Shown here piece by piece: positions 42,601 to 52,872 of a stretch of 64,000 nt of DNA. The notes beneath the pieces are model-generated. The model was not told where the DNA came from and did not search any database. It worked only from the letters and a program-made list of their open reading frames with translations. The translations under genes and the position numbers were made by a program. The first letter of the stretch is position 1. Each line of letters starts with the position of its first letter. The stretch is taken from NCBI GenBank assembly GCA_003313425.1, contig NHZP01000007.1:186001-250000 (forward strand). Reading direction: 5' to 3'. Origin of the DNA: Pseudopyrenochaeta lycopersici. Taxonomy: Eukaryota > Ascomycota > Dothideomycetes > Pleosporales > Pseudopyrenochaetaceae.

Positions 42601-45512
42601 TTAGCGAATATTTCGGGCAGCCTGGCCCGGTCGCTGCAGTGGTGTTGCGTACTTGGATACGGGAACCATGTCGGCGTGGAGGTCACTGCTGCCATCAACG
42701 TCGTCGTCGTCCTCCATGATCCGCGTGGGGACGACGGGGATGTCGTGCGATCGGTGCTGGAGACTCGATCGATCGGGTGTGGTGGAGGCGCTGGCCATCG
42801 ACATGGACGTGCTCGACCGGTGGCTTAGGTCGGGTGTGGGAGGGATGCTGGATCCGCGTCCTGGGCGGAGCATGTCCTCGTCGCCATACTCGCTGCCAAC
42901 CGTCGACTGCGCGCGTCCGCCAACGGATGATAGCTGGCCAACGCTGCTACGGCGCTCGCTGTGGTTGTCACCATCCTCGGTGTCGGCTCGCTGAGCAAGC
43001 TGAAGACCCTCTACCGCAGCGGCACACTGCTCCGAAATGTTTCGGATAATGTATGCAATCGCGTCGGTCTTGTCGCGGAGCACGCGGTCAGCAACGTCAA
43101 CCATTGACTGGTTTGAGAAGCGTTTTGAGTTACGCGCCGGGCTGTGGTGTAGGCGCTGCTCCATGTCTGGTGTGACATCCTCACCATCGAGGTGCTTGCC
43201 CTCGGCAGTGCTTGCTCTTGAGGCATTGCGGCTATCAATCCCAGCAACGCCACGAATGGTGCCAACCTCAGACTTGTCCTTTGCTGACGCCTCGACATCA
43301 CCATCAGCGTCCTGGAAGTCCTCATCCTCATCCTCCTCGGGTACATCTTCGAAACCAGACTCGATGTAGTTGGACATGTCGTCCTGGTTCAGCGACTTGA
43401 CAATGTGCTCCATGTGATGGGTTTGGCCCTCAATGAGAGCACGCAGATGAAGCACAACCCGTTGGGCCTCGTCTCGCTGGCGAAGAATAGCGGTGTTGGT
43501 GTGCTGAAGGGCAGACATCTCCTTCTTGTTCCTCTTCCTCTCGCGCTCAAGCTCCTCGGCAATCTCTTGCTGCAGGACAAGCGCCTCAAGAGCATCATCA
43601 CGCTGCTTCTCGGTACCTGAAAGGCGGATGGTGAGTCGGGCAGCATCGTCCTTCTGCTGATCAATGAGGTTGGTGAGGCGTCGGTTCTCACGCTTGTGGT
43701 TCTCAATCTTGACCTTGAGCTCCTGGGTCTCCTTGGTGAGCGCCTCAGCAAAGGCCTGGAACTTGAGGAATTGCTGCTTCCAGCTCTCAAGCTCCTCGAC
43801 GAGGAAGTTGTTGCGCTTAGTAACCTTGGAGAGCTCGGTGTCCATACGGCCCTTGAGGTTGATGAAATCTTGCCAAGCCTCTTGAGCATCCCGAGAGTAC
43901 TGGTTGCGCTCCCGGACAATCTCATTGAGGTGACGCATGGAGACCTTTGTCATCAGTGGCTTCTTGACGGAGCCGCCAAAGATAGCCTTCATGCCAGTGT
44001 TTCGGCCCTGTCATATAAGTTAGTGTCAAATGCAGGCGGAAATTGCGCGGCTGAGGACATACCAGCTTCTCGCACACGTGGTCCATGACAGTCATGACTG
44101 CATCCTGAGTCCACCAATCTGGATCCTGGATACTTTCTACCTCACCACGCATCACGATAATTTGGCCAGCGGGAATGAGCTTGCCACCCCCGTATGCCGA
44201 TCGGAGATGCTGTGGAACGCCCGTTGGTGACACCTCGCCATTGAGGGCTTGAGTCAGACGTGTGATCATCTTCGTCCTCTGTCCAGCTGTGAGAGCTGTT
44301 GGTGGGCTGGAAGTCAAAACGAAGTTTCGGTCCAAGTCTACCACAAGCGCGTCTGTTGGAGCTGTAAAAAGCGATCGGCACTCCGATGTTACACCAAGGA
44401 TGTACGGACCCGGCTCCTGAACGAGATCCTTGACATGACGTGCATGAACAACGGGCACATACAGACCGCTCCACTCGTACACCCTTACGCAGAAGCGAAC
44501 TGTCTCAGCTGCGATGGTAAGCATCGCAGGGTAGTGGCTGGTGAAGATGATTCGTCGTGTTGGCGACACGGCAGCTTCGATTACTCCAACGATGTTAGGG
44601 ATGGAGAGACACGTGAAGAGTGGCCACATCGCGAAATTTTGAAAGCCAGTTGGCGAAGAGGGAAATTGGTAGCACAACGCGTAGTCCTTCATGTCGATTC
44701 GAACCAGGTCGTTGAGTCGGGGAGCAGGGAAGCTCAGAATGCGAGACACCTCCTCAGCATGGAACAGGTTCGTGGCCTTGTTCCAGTGGATCCACATACC
44801 ACGGAGGTAGTCACCTAGGAGGTTGTACAAGGGATATCGAGAAAGGAAACTGAGACAGTACGGGATCCAGTACGTCTCCTCTGCGTTGTCGAAGAAGTCT
44901 GGCTCGATGCGCTTGCGCAGGTCACGGATTGTCTCCGCCCTCTTCTCGTCGGCGCGAGACCAGACGCGCAACGCGATTCCGTAAAGAGTGTGTGAAGAGT
45001 CTTGTTGCAGAACAAAGGAATGGTGAACGCAATGGGGCTGGCTTCTGCCAGTGCAAATTTCAACATCGTGAGGAAAGCAAGCCTGCAGATTTGGTTAGGG
45101 ACTGCACCACTGTGACTGAGAAATGAATTAGACCTACTCGCATGGCAGCATGAAGAGATCGTGCAATGTCATTGTCTTGCTCCAGCCTGGGGCTGCTTCC
45201 CAAAATCTCGGGAAGCCAAAATGTTCCAACCGCGCCCTTCATGTGGCCAATCTTGCCTTGAGAAGGCTGGGGAGCCTTCACCCATTGTGATGGCTCCCGT
45301 CCAACACCACACACCATGTACGCATGGGTAAGTGTCTTTGGGCTCCTGGCACCCTGTTTGACATTCAATGTCGAAGGGAGTGGCTGGGTGATGCGCGAGT
45401 GAAGAGAAGAAGTCCGGCTGGGAATGATTAAACTGTGGTCGGTATTGTCCCTGTTGTCTCTGGTGGGAGGTCGCTCGCCAGTGCGAGGACGCAGGCTCAG
45501 AGATGGAGCCAT
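42601..45512 (-). CDS. DENN-domain protein with long coiled-coil C-terminus (NIMA-interactive type)
   Basis: Three exons on the minus strand: 45512-45138, 45082-44063 and 44007-42601; 933 residues. The N-terminal half is a tripartite DENN module: uDENN ('ACFPHDVEICTGRSQPHCVH', then 'HSFVLQQDSSHTLYGIALRVW'), cDENN ('YWIPYCLSFLSRYPLYNLLG', 'FPAPRLNDLVRIDMKDYALC' and 'PAMLTIAAETVRFCVRVYEW') and dDENN up to residue ~465. After the last junction ('VCEKL|GRNTGMKAIFGGS') comes a coiled coil (about residues 490-670), then an acidic, Ser-rich tail. Known: DENN domains are Rab exchange factors; the coiled-coil part resembles fungal proteins annotated as NIMA-interactive (TinC-like). An ATG at 43992 could make the second half look like a separate gene, but the splice joins the halves in frame. 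Confidence 0.82.
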
Positions 45513-47547
45513 TGCGAACGAGTGTTGGTCCTATCAAGTCGGCCGTGCGGGTATAGGTGAAGGCGGGAGGGTGTGCGGATAGATCCAGGGATTAGTATGG
45601 CTGTTATGATGGCAGCAAAAACATACGGAGAGGCGTTGAGGAAGATCCGAAGAGCAAGTCGCCAATATCAGAGCGAGACAAAAGTACCGTTACGTACTCT
45701 GCCAATCGAAGGCTCTGAGATCGCCTTGCTGCGGTATGCAGTCAGGAGGGTGCAGCAGCAAGGGGAATTGGCTTCTTTTGGAGCAGCTCTGCGGCAGCGC
45801 GCCCTCGAAGCTTGGGCTAGAGCTGGGGGAGAACCACCCGAAAGCTAGCAAGGGTACAAGTCTCGGTTCAGGAAATGAGGGCGTATCCTTGCCAATCCGG
45901 CGTTGGAACAGGGTCCGTCTCCGAGCACTGTCCACGGCGCTGTCAGGGGCGCAAGCCACGCAGCGCGATGGGCGTTCCTCTTTCCGTGCAAGCAACGGCT
46001 GGTTCATATCCCTCCCGGGGCAAAAAAGGCTCCATGGCGGGTGGGAGTGCAATCAAAACTGATTGCAAATTGTGCTGAAACCGCAGGTACATTGTACCTG
46101 CTATATTACACGTCCTTGTGCACTGGATTGACCATGGCCATCGCTGTTTATGTTTCAAGCTCCAGCACCCGTCTGTCTGGTACCACGACTCGATCAATGA
46201 GAGCGTGCAGCGGCAGCAGCGCAGGAACCCCCGCCGGTGGCAATAGCGCAGTGAGTGGCCCAATGCTACGCACCGTTTATGGATGCATTTGAATCATTTG
46301 CAGCCCTTGTGCACGATGCGAACCCACCTGCAGTGTGCATCCTCGCAGTAATGTGCATGAGCTTGCTTCCCGCTTCAGTGCAGCTTGTCCGCGAATGGGA
46401 ATGCTTAGAAATTGGCGAGGCCCCCTGATTGCTGTTGGTTTTGCCTGCCCGCGTTGCCGCACAGGGGAGCGATTATCGATTGCTCGAGCACGTTTGATCC
46501 TCATGGTGCTTTTGCGGCGAAATCAACCTCTTCACCAGCTGCATCCAGCGTGGGCCGTCGAGCCTGTCGCTCAACCTGCTCATTTCAGCAGCCATTGTCC
46601 GCGTCGTCGACCTTCAGTGCCGACCGGCACAGAGAGGTCTCGACCGCCACCAGACCTTCGTCCCTCAAGATTCGCGGGGTCCTGAGATAATCGGAAGAGC
46701 TGAAACACCGGGCTTTTATGCATTCTGACGGCATCGGAGGGATTCGCCCAGAGCCTTGCACCAAGGAGATTTACAGCCACCTTCCGACGACTTCTGGAAT
46801 GCCCCTCAGGACATGAAGTGCACAAGCGTGTCAGTCAGGGTGATCACCGCTTGGGTGGACCTGGAAGTTTTCAAGTGCGGGAAATCCTCCGAGTAGTTGA
46901 TGGGGTCCCCAGCATGCCGGTCGGATGGCGAGGCATTATCGCTGGACAGGTTGCAACCAGATCAGCAGTCGAGGCAAATCAGTTTCCTTGCCATTTGTGT
47001 AAGCTTTGTCGCTTGCGCACAGCAGCGCAGAGTGCTGCAAAATGCCATCCCAAGTAGAGGCGCTGGGATTGGTCGATAGTCACTTTCTGCACGCAAAGTC
47101 TGTTTCGTTGAGCTAGTCACGCCCACCCAAACTCTCCTCGACTGCCTAGTTGCAGAAACGGTTGATCATCACTTGCATTTGACGGTGCTCGCAGGGCCTT
47201 TGGCCCTCCACAAAATCGTTGTTGGCTCTCCTGAGGCTTGCGTTGCAATTCCACTTGCGGCACGGCATTGGGTCATAAAAAAGTTCCGAGATCAGCCACA
47301 TCGCGAGCCACCAAAATCTTCTGAAGCCCGGACGTCAAGCACAGAGCAATTTCTCCCAAGCACCATTCACCGGCGACAAATCCGCTCCACACGTGCCGCT
47401 CGTTCTTTGCAATTCGACGGAGAAGCCGCTTTGTCTTATTGGGTCCGATCGCAATTAGTTATTGCGCATACCGTGCCGCTCCAGATCCCTTCCACAGCTC
47501 CGATCTGATATCACGGGATCTCCAAACGGCATCCCATAGAGCCAAAC
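45513..47547. other. Intergenic between divergent DENN gene and BCD1 (2.0 kb)
   Basis: Both promoters. Many short overlapping frames (for example 45573-46292, 46335-46690) without domains or consistent splicing. No repeat, tRNA or transposon sequence recognised. Confidence 0.5.
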
Positions 47548-48932
47548 ATGTCAGACTCGGCGCTGTTGAGCGACCTTTGTAGCATTTGGTGTGTCTCTCC
47601 AGTCCGTGTTTCTGAGATGCAGTATTTAGTCAGAGTGTGCCACCACGATGCTGCATATAGAGCACGTACAGCAATCAGCCAGCGCAGCAAGAGGCTGAGA
47701 CATGATTGGCAAAGCTGACAAAGCCCAGCAACTCCAACAAATCCAAGTATCGCTGTCCAGGCTGTGCCGCCCGCACTTGCTCACTGCCATGCTACAAGCG
47801 TCATCAAGCTTGGGCGCAATGTTCTGGACAGCGCGATCCAACCAAGTTTGTCAAGAAATCGCAACTAGTCACGCCAGCTGGCATTGACCACGATTTCAAC
47901 TTTCTTGCTGGCATTGAGCGTGACCTTGAGAAAGCCGAGCGGGTCGTGAGCGCTACGGACGTTGGCGCCTCGTCGAATGCTCAACCCAAGTCGAGAAGCC
48001 AGCAAGCTGGAATTCAGTACAACCGGCTAGAGCAAGCTGCGAGCGTGAAGATCATTAGGGCGCCAAAAGGCTTGAGTAGGCAAAAAGAGAACAAGTCTCA
48101 TCCATCCAGCACGAAGTAAGGCCGTCGTCAGCAGGATCACGTAAGTTGTTTTAGCTAACTGGGGCATAGGAAAGCTAAAAACAATATTGTGTGGACTGTT
48201 GAATGGATTGATGATGCAAAGAGGCGTGTGCTAACTGAGACATCATCGACCTTCTCCCTAGCACACGCTCACCCCTTTGAGCAACATAAAGGCAAGAAGA
48301 GGAAGCTAGGCGTTGAATTCCCTTCGGCTTCAACTATTACAGATATTCAAAATGCCGAAAATACTTCAACGAATCAGGACAAGTCGGTCGAGTTGCTCGA
48401 GCTTGATGTCGAGCAAAAGCGAGAAGAGCATCCGCCTACCAGACGAAGAACCTCTGCTGCCGCCGAAGAACAGGTACCCCAAACCGCCAAAGGAGAGAAC
48501 CACTTGGCAGACCCGGACCCTTCAGACCCTCGCGATGATGGGTCAAGCGCCCAGCCCGTGGACAATGGGCAGTATCGGTTTTTTCTTATAAGACCTCGCA
48601 CCAGTTCAAGTCGGCACGTTCTAACGCCCCTCGCGCCGTCACACACGCTCGCTGAAAGCTTACGCGGCCGTACTATTCTCGAGTTCCCTACCATCTACGT
48701 TTTTCCTAGTGCCATGACAAAATTGCCAGAGGAGTTCATGTTAGAGGAAGAGTATGTTAGGCAAGAAGGAGAAGAGCAGAAAGAGTTTGATGACTTGATG
48801 AGAGAACTTGACCCAGAGATTCTGAAGAGACTGAAAGAGGATGGACCGAAAGATGACAGGGGTAGAGGAGAAGAGGTGGATAGTAAGAAGATACTTGACG
48901 TGCTAAAGCAAGATCTTGGCGCAGTTCTCTGA
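47548..48932 (+). CDS. BCD1: Box C/D snoRNP assembly protein with HIT zinc finger
   Basis: Three exons: 47548-47588, 47729-48115 and 48170-48932; 396 residues. The zf-HIT finger is split by the first intron: Cys 11 and 14 in exon 1 ('MSDSALLSDLCSI' plus the Cys), then 'YRCPGCAARTCSLPCYKRHQ' with Cys 23, 26, 31 and 35, His 39 and Cys 45. Exon 3 opens 'KAKNNIVWTVEWIDDAKRRV', and the conserved region 'GRTILEFPTIYVFPS' is near residue 325. The C-terminal ~60 residues are acidic and helical. Known role: Bcd1 (ZNHIT6 in animals) is essential for stability of box C/D snoRNAs and loading of Snu13/Nop58 with the R2TP machinery in the nucleus. Confidence 0.92.
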
Positions 48933-50528
48933 TAGTGGAGCTTGTCAGTAGCACACTTGCACACTGACACGTTGAAACTTTGTTTACGGCCCCCAACGGC
49001 CACTCGCCATCGATGACTTGCTTTTGTCATGGCACATTCCGAATACAATGGAGGCATCATTGTGCTCATCCGAAAGCGCTACTATATCTACAACTTGTGG
49101 CCTCATCAATACTCCTTCAAGCCACCCCGACCAGGGGTGTCCCCAAACCCCTGTCACTGTCGAACATCACATTTGCACTTGCTTTTCCCCAATCACACTT
49201 CGGCTACGGTTTCCCATACTTTGTTTTCCAACCTGCCAGCACCGTCACACGTTTCATGTTGCTCATTTCTTTCCCATCTTCCCCGTTTGATTGCCTCTCC
49301 CACTTTCAACGTCCCGTGACCGGCCCGTCTTCCAACCCCGCTTGCTTGCCTGCTTGCCTCGTGTCTGTACCCCTGACCCCCGTCCTCCAGCATCCCCGTG
49401 AGTCGTGGCCGCCTAGTTCAACGTCAGTAACTAGCCAGGCTTCCCAGCGGCCGCTGATTCAGTGGACGTGAGTTTTTTGTCAAGGTCAGCCATTCCACCT
49501 TAGTCCATGTCGCCGCGGGTCCGAGAGTCAGAGTCGTTTCTTCTCCACCTCGACGTCTACGCATATTACAGTATGCGCTCTCTACTGGCCTCGGACTGGC
49601 AATGATCCTCGATCCTAGCTCGCAGACGCGGCGATGCTAGTGCATTACGTGCGTCTTTTTCTTTTCTTGCGCAAAAAAATCAGCGCGGATAAAACAGCCG
49701 TGCCACTGAGAATCGAAAAGGTGAAATTGCCATGTACTCTTGCAGAAAAACTCTCCGCGAGGCTGCTATCACTGCGCACTGGCTGCTAATATCCGTTGGT
49801 GTGGGTCCTGGGTTGCTGATTCTGAAGGATTTGGTTCCTGCGTGGTATTCAAGGACGTTGGGGACGGATTGCTATAGTGTATCTGTATGAGTCTGGGATT
49901 CAATTGTCGCCCTGATGTAAATCTCCTGTTTCAGCAGCATGGTTTCGGCTATGCGGCTTGTCCGAGGTTACTTTTGCCACACTGCGAACCCAGAGCAGTG
50001 ACCCAACGTTTTGAGTTCTGAAAGTGCTAGATTTGGATCTCGGCATATGCAGAGTGCGTACGATGCGAACCTGTCGTACGATTGATCACCGCAAACACAT
50101 GGAAGCGTGGACTTTTTTACCGGAAGACTCGGGAAGGTTAGACGTGTTGGTTTTGTTTTCGTCGAAGAAGAAATAAACGCTTGACACTTTTGCTCACAGA
50201 GAAGTTTCGTTTCTGTACATATGCATTGTGCTATGTGTGGGTCGTCAGCAGCATGTTCCACGGTCCTGTAGTGGAGACAACGAGATAAAGAAACATGCTC
50301 AATAGCCGAAGTAATATCTGGGTGGCAAATCAGAACACTAGTCATTGAATAAGCAGCTCCACTATATTGGGTTGGACTACTAGCCTTGATTGCGTATTCA
50401 AACCTAAACGTCAGTCGGACATAATGCCATGTCTCGTCCGTTCCAACGACTCTTCTGAGCCAGATTCAACTCCAGTTTTCGAATCGTGGGGACATCCCCA
50501 CAACTCTCTGTACTAACTGAACTTCTTC
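48933..50528. other. Intergenic between convergent BCD1 and FMN-reductase-like gene (1.6 kb)
   Basis: Pyrimidine-rich from ~49080 to 49400, with a short CTTGC/TTGCC tandem at about 49341-49358. Frames at 49018-49471 have no domain. No supported gene. Confidence 0.5.
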
Positions 50529-51557
50529 TCACACCCCGAGACTAATCTGTCCAACATCCACTCCTCTCCACTCCTCCAGCTTCTTCTTGAACCCTGCATC
50601 GCTGTCAAACCCTTTCCATTCTGATGATCCCTGTTTGAAGATATCATCAATGTGTTTCTGCTTCCCCTTCATCGTGATGCAGCAGTAGTCTGAATCCTCA
50701 TCCCACTTGGGCACGATCCTCCCATCTGCCACGACGAGCGTCCCGGTACTCCCGCATACCACGCATCCAATCTTGTTCTCCGCACCGCCGAAATAATCAA
50801 TTTTGCTCAAGTGACAGTGTGGGCATGCCCCCTCGGGTTGTGGGCCCAAATACTCTGCGTCGTCAAACTTCTTGCCAATCTGACTCGCGAGGTTCCGCCC
50901 CAGGTCTTGCGTTCGAGTGATGATCGCATCGTCTTTGGATTTGAGAACGGCGCCTGGATTTGCACAACCCATAAAAAGCGCCTGGTCCACAACTTTCATG
51001 TGCAGGCTGTACGCCAGCAGGTGCAGTGTCGGCAGCGCCATGGTAAATTGATCTGGCGTCGTACTCCCACCAACCGCTAGAAAGGCCGCTACGCGGGGCT
51101 TGAGAATCCGCAGGTCGATGTTCATCTTGCCGTACTTAGGGTCTCCATTCTTCTTACCCTCCAGGATGCGGGTAGCCAAGGCGGGATCAGTGTATGGGCC
51201 TAAGAGAGTGTCGAGGAGGGCTTTGAGTGAGCCAGCAGGTTGGTGACTATAAACGGCTGTGGAGTAGATGAGAGCGTCTGCGTCAAGAATAGCGTTGAAG
51301 ACTGTAAGTCGATCGTCTCTTACACCTTCCTGCTTGTTAGGAGTTGTGCCATTAGTATTATTCGACACATTTGTGCCAGCGGAGGCATCTGGCGCTCCTG
51401 CCAGGGGCCCGGGATTCCGTGGGTAAGACACAGAAGGTACGTGTATCCAGGAAGTTGTTATCGAAGAGTCTTTTTCTTTTGCCGCTTGAAGGGCGGCTTT
51501 GACGAGAATCTCCGAGTTTCCGCCTATACTCCCGTTCACAAGGCCAAGAATGTGCAT
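50529..51557 (-). CDS. NADPH-dependent FMN-reductase-like flavoprotein with C-terminal zinc ribbon
   Basis: A single exon of 342 residues. The N-terminal 'MHILGLVNGSIGGNSEILVK' is the phosphate-binding loop region of the flavodoxin-like FMN-reductase fold. 'ILDADALIYSTAVYSHQPAG' and 'SLKALLDTLLGPY' give the next beta-alpha units, the segment that contacts FMN in this family. An Asn/Thr-rich insertion lies at about residues 48-78. After the flavodoxin fold, residues 245-268 form C-x2-C-x16-C-x2-C (CPHC and CVVC), a zinc-ribbon or rubredoxin-like knuckle, followed by 'GTLVVADGRIVPKWDEDSDY'. Family enzymes reduce FMN, quinones or azo compounds with NAD(P)H. The substrate is unknown. Upstream on the same strand is MET14. 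Confidence 0.8.
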   Translation of the reverse strand: MHILGLVNGSIGGNSEILVKAALQAAKEKDSSITTSWIHVPSVSYPRNPGPLAGAPDASAGTNVSNNTNGTTPNKQEGVRDDRLTVFNAILDADALIYSTAVYSHQPAGSLKALLDTLLGPYTDPALATRILEGKKNGDPKYGKMNIDLRILKPRVAAFLAVGGSTTPDQFTMALPTLHLLAYSLHMKVVDQALFMGCANPGAVLKSKDDAIITRTQDLGRNLASQIGKKFDDAEYLGPQPEGACPHCHLSKIDYFGGAENKIGCVVCGSTGTLVVADGRIVPKWDEDSDYCCITMKGKQKHIDDIFKQGSSEWKGFDSDAGFKKKLEEWRGVDVGQISLGV

Positions 51558-52073
51558 TTTGGTATATGTATAATTTTTGATAGGACAACGGACCTAAGCC
51601 TGTAAGTGTATCATTCCAGTATTTATTAGATGTATCAAGGCTTGGTGGTGGTCACTGGGCCGAGGGTAGGACTGCCGACGGATGGGTCCCGATGTGGGGG
51701 ACTTTTCCGCCCTTAAGTTACCCCAGACGCCACGCGCTTTGTCGGACGGACAAAAGCTGAAATAATCTGGCTAGAGCCCTGCTGATTGGAAAGCATGAGT
51801 TTCGGTATTAAAATTGAAGCCGTGCTCGCGTGTGACCAACATTAGGTAGTGTAGCTAGAATGGGATACGCGTGCGGTAGATGGTTTGGCTTCAACGGCGG
51901 CTTGGTGCAATCAAGGAGGCGAAAAGCTAATTCGGCTCTATAATGATAATATTCGAGATTGTTGGTATCTGCTCTCATGACGGTCGTACTACGTTCTTTC
52001 ACTAGGTTGTGCAACTCTGCGGCTGCTCAATTCATCTACACTTTTCAAGACCCATCTTTTGAAGACTGAGATC
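51558..52073. other. Intergenic between FMN-reductase-like gene start and MET14 stop
   Basis: 516 bases: promoter of the FMN-reductase-like gene and the MET14 3' flank. No supported gene. Confidence 0.5.
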
Positions 52074-52872
52074 CTACTTCTGCTGGTCCAACAATCCCTT
52101 GCTCTGCAAATACTCCACAATCTCCCTAACGCTATCCTCTACGCTCTTCAAGTCACTCCTGATGTGAATCTCGGCATTCTCTGGTGCCTCATACGGCGCA
52201 CTGATACCGGTGAACTCTGGGATCTTGCCCTCCCTCGCCTTTTTGTAAAGGCCCTTGGGATCACGCGCCTCCGCAACCTCTAGTGGGAGATCGACGAAGA
52301 CCTCGACGAAGGCCAAAGGCTCATCGGAGCCGGTGGTGACGGCGTGCAGCTCGCGGGCAGTGGCGCGGTCCTTCTTGTAAGGCGAGATGAAGGAAGTTAT
52401 GGCAATGGTAGATGAGTCTGCGAAGAGTTTTGCAACCTATCAAGAACCATCATGGTCAGCTAAACCATCCCACGTTGTTTATTTTTCAAAGGCTGGGCAT
52501 GCATATTGCGTGCTTGCGCCTCCCAATTGCCTGTTGGCAAATGACGTCTAACGCACCTCTGCTATCCGGCGAATGTTCTCGTTCCTGTCCTTCTCTGAGA
52601 AGCCCAGGTCCTTGTTGAGGCCGAAGCGCACATTGTCGCCATCAAGACGATATGCTGCGAACCCGAGGTGCAGGAGGTGCTGCTCAAGCGCAGTTGCGAT
52701 AGTCGATTTGCCAGACGCAGAGAGGCCGGTAAACCAGATTGTGAAGCCCTTCTGCTTACGAGCTGTGTTGCGCTCTGCGCGCGAGAGAGACGGGTGCCAG
52801 GTGATGTTGCTGGAAAGGTGTGTTAGTGATGCCTCTGGTGATGGCGGGGCATGGCGGGGCTCACGTTGCCAT
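52074..52872 (-). CDS. MET14: Adenylylsulfate (APS) kinase
   Basis: Three exons on the minus strand: 52872-52865, 52809-52557 and 52436-52074; 207 residues, the usual length. The first exon is only eight bases (ATG GCA AC) and joins to give '[17 protein letters not shown]', the conserved opening. The P-loop 'GLSASGKST' lies at about residues 31-39, followed by '[20 protein letters not shown]' and '[20 protein letters not shown]'. '[12 protein letters not shown]' and '[20 protein letters not shown]' complete the enzyme. Reaction: ATP-dependent phosphorylation of APS to PAPS, in cytosolic sulfate assimilation to cysteine and methionine. It is the kinase alone, without fused ATP sulfurylase. Confidence 0.95.

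Noticed and set aside
42601..43992. Stand-alone 463-residue coiled-coil gene starting at 43992
   Set aside because: A good donor at 44062 and acceptor at 44009-44008 join it in phase 0 to the DENN exon; the ATG is internal.
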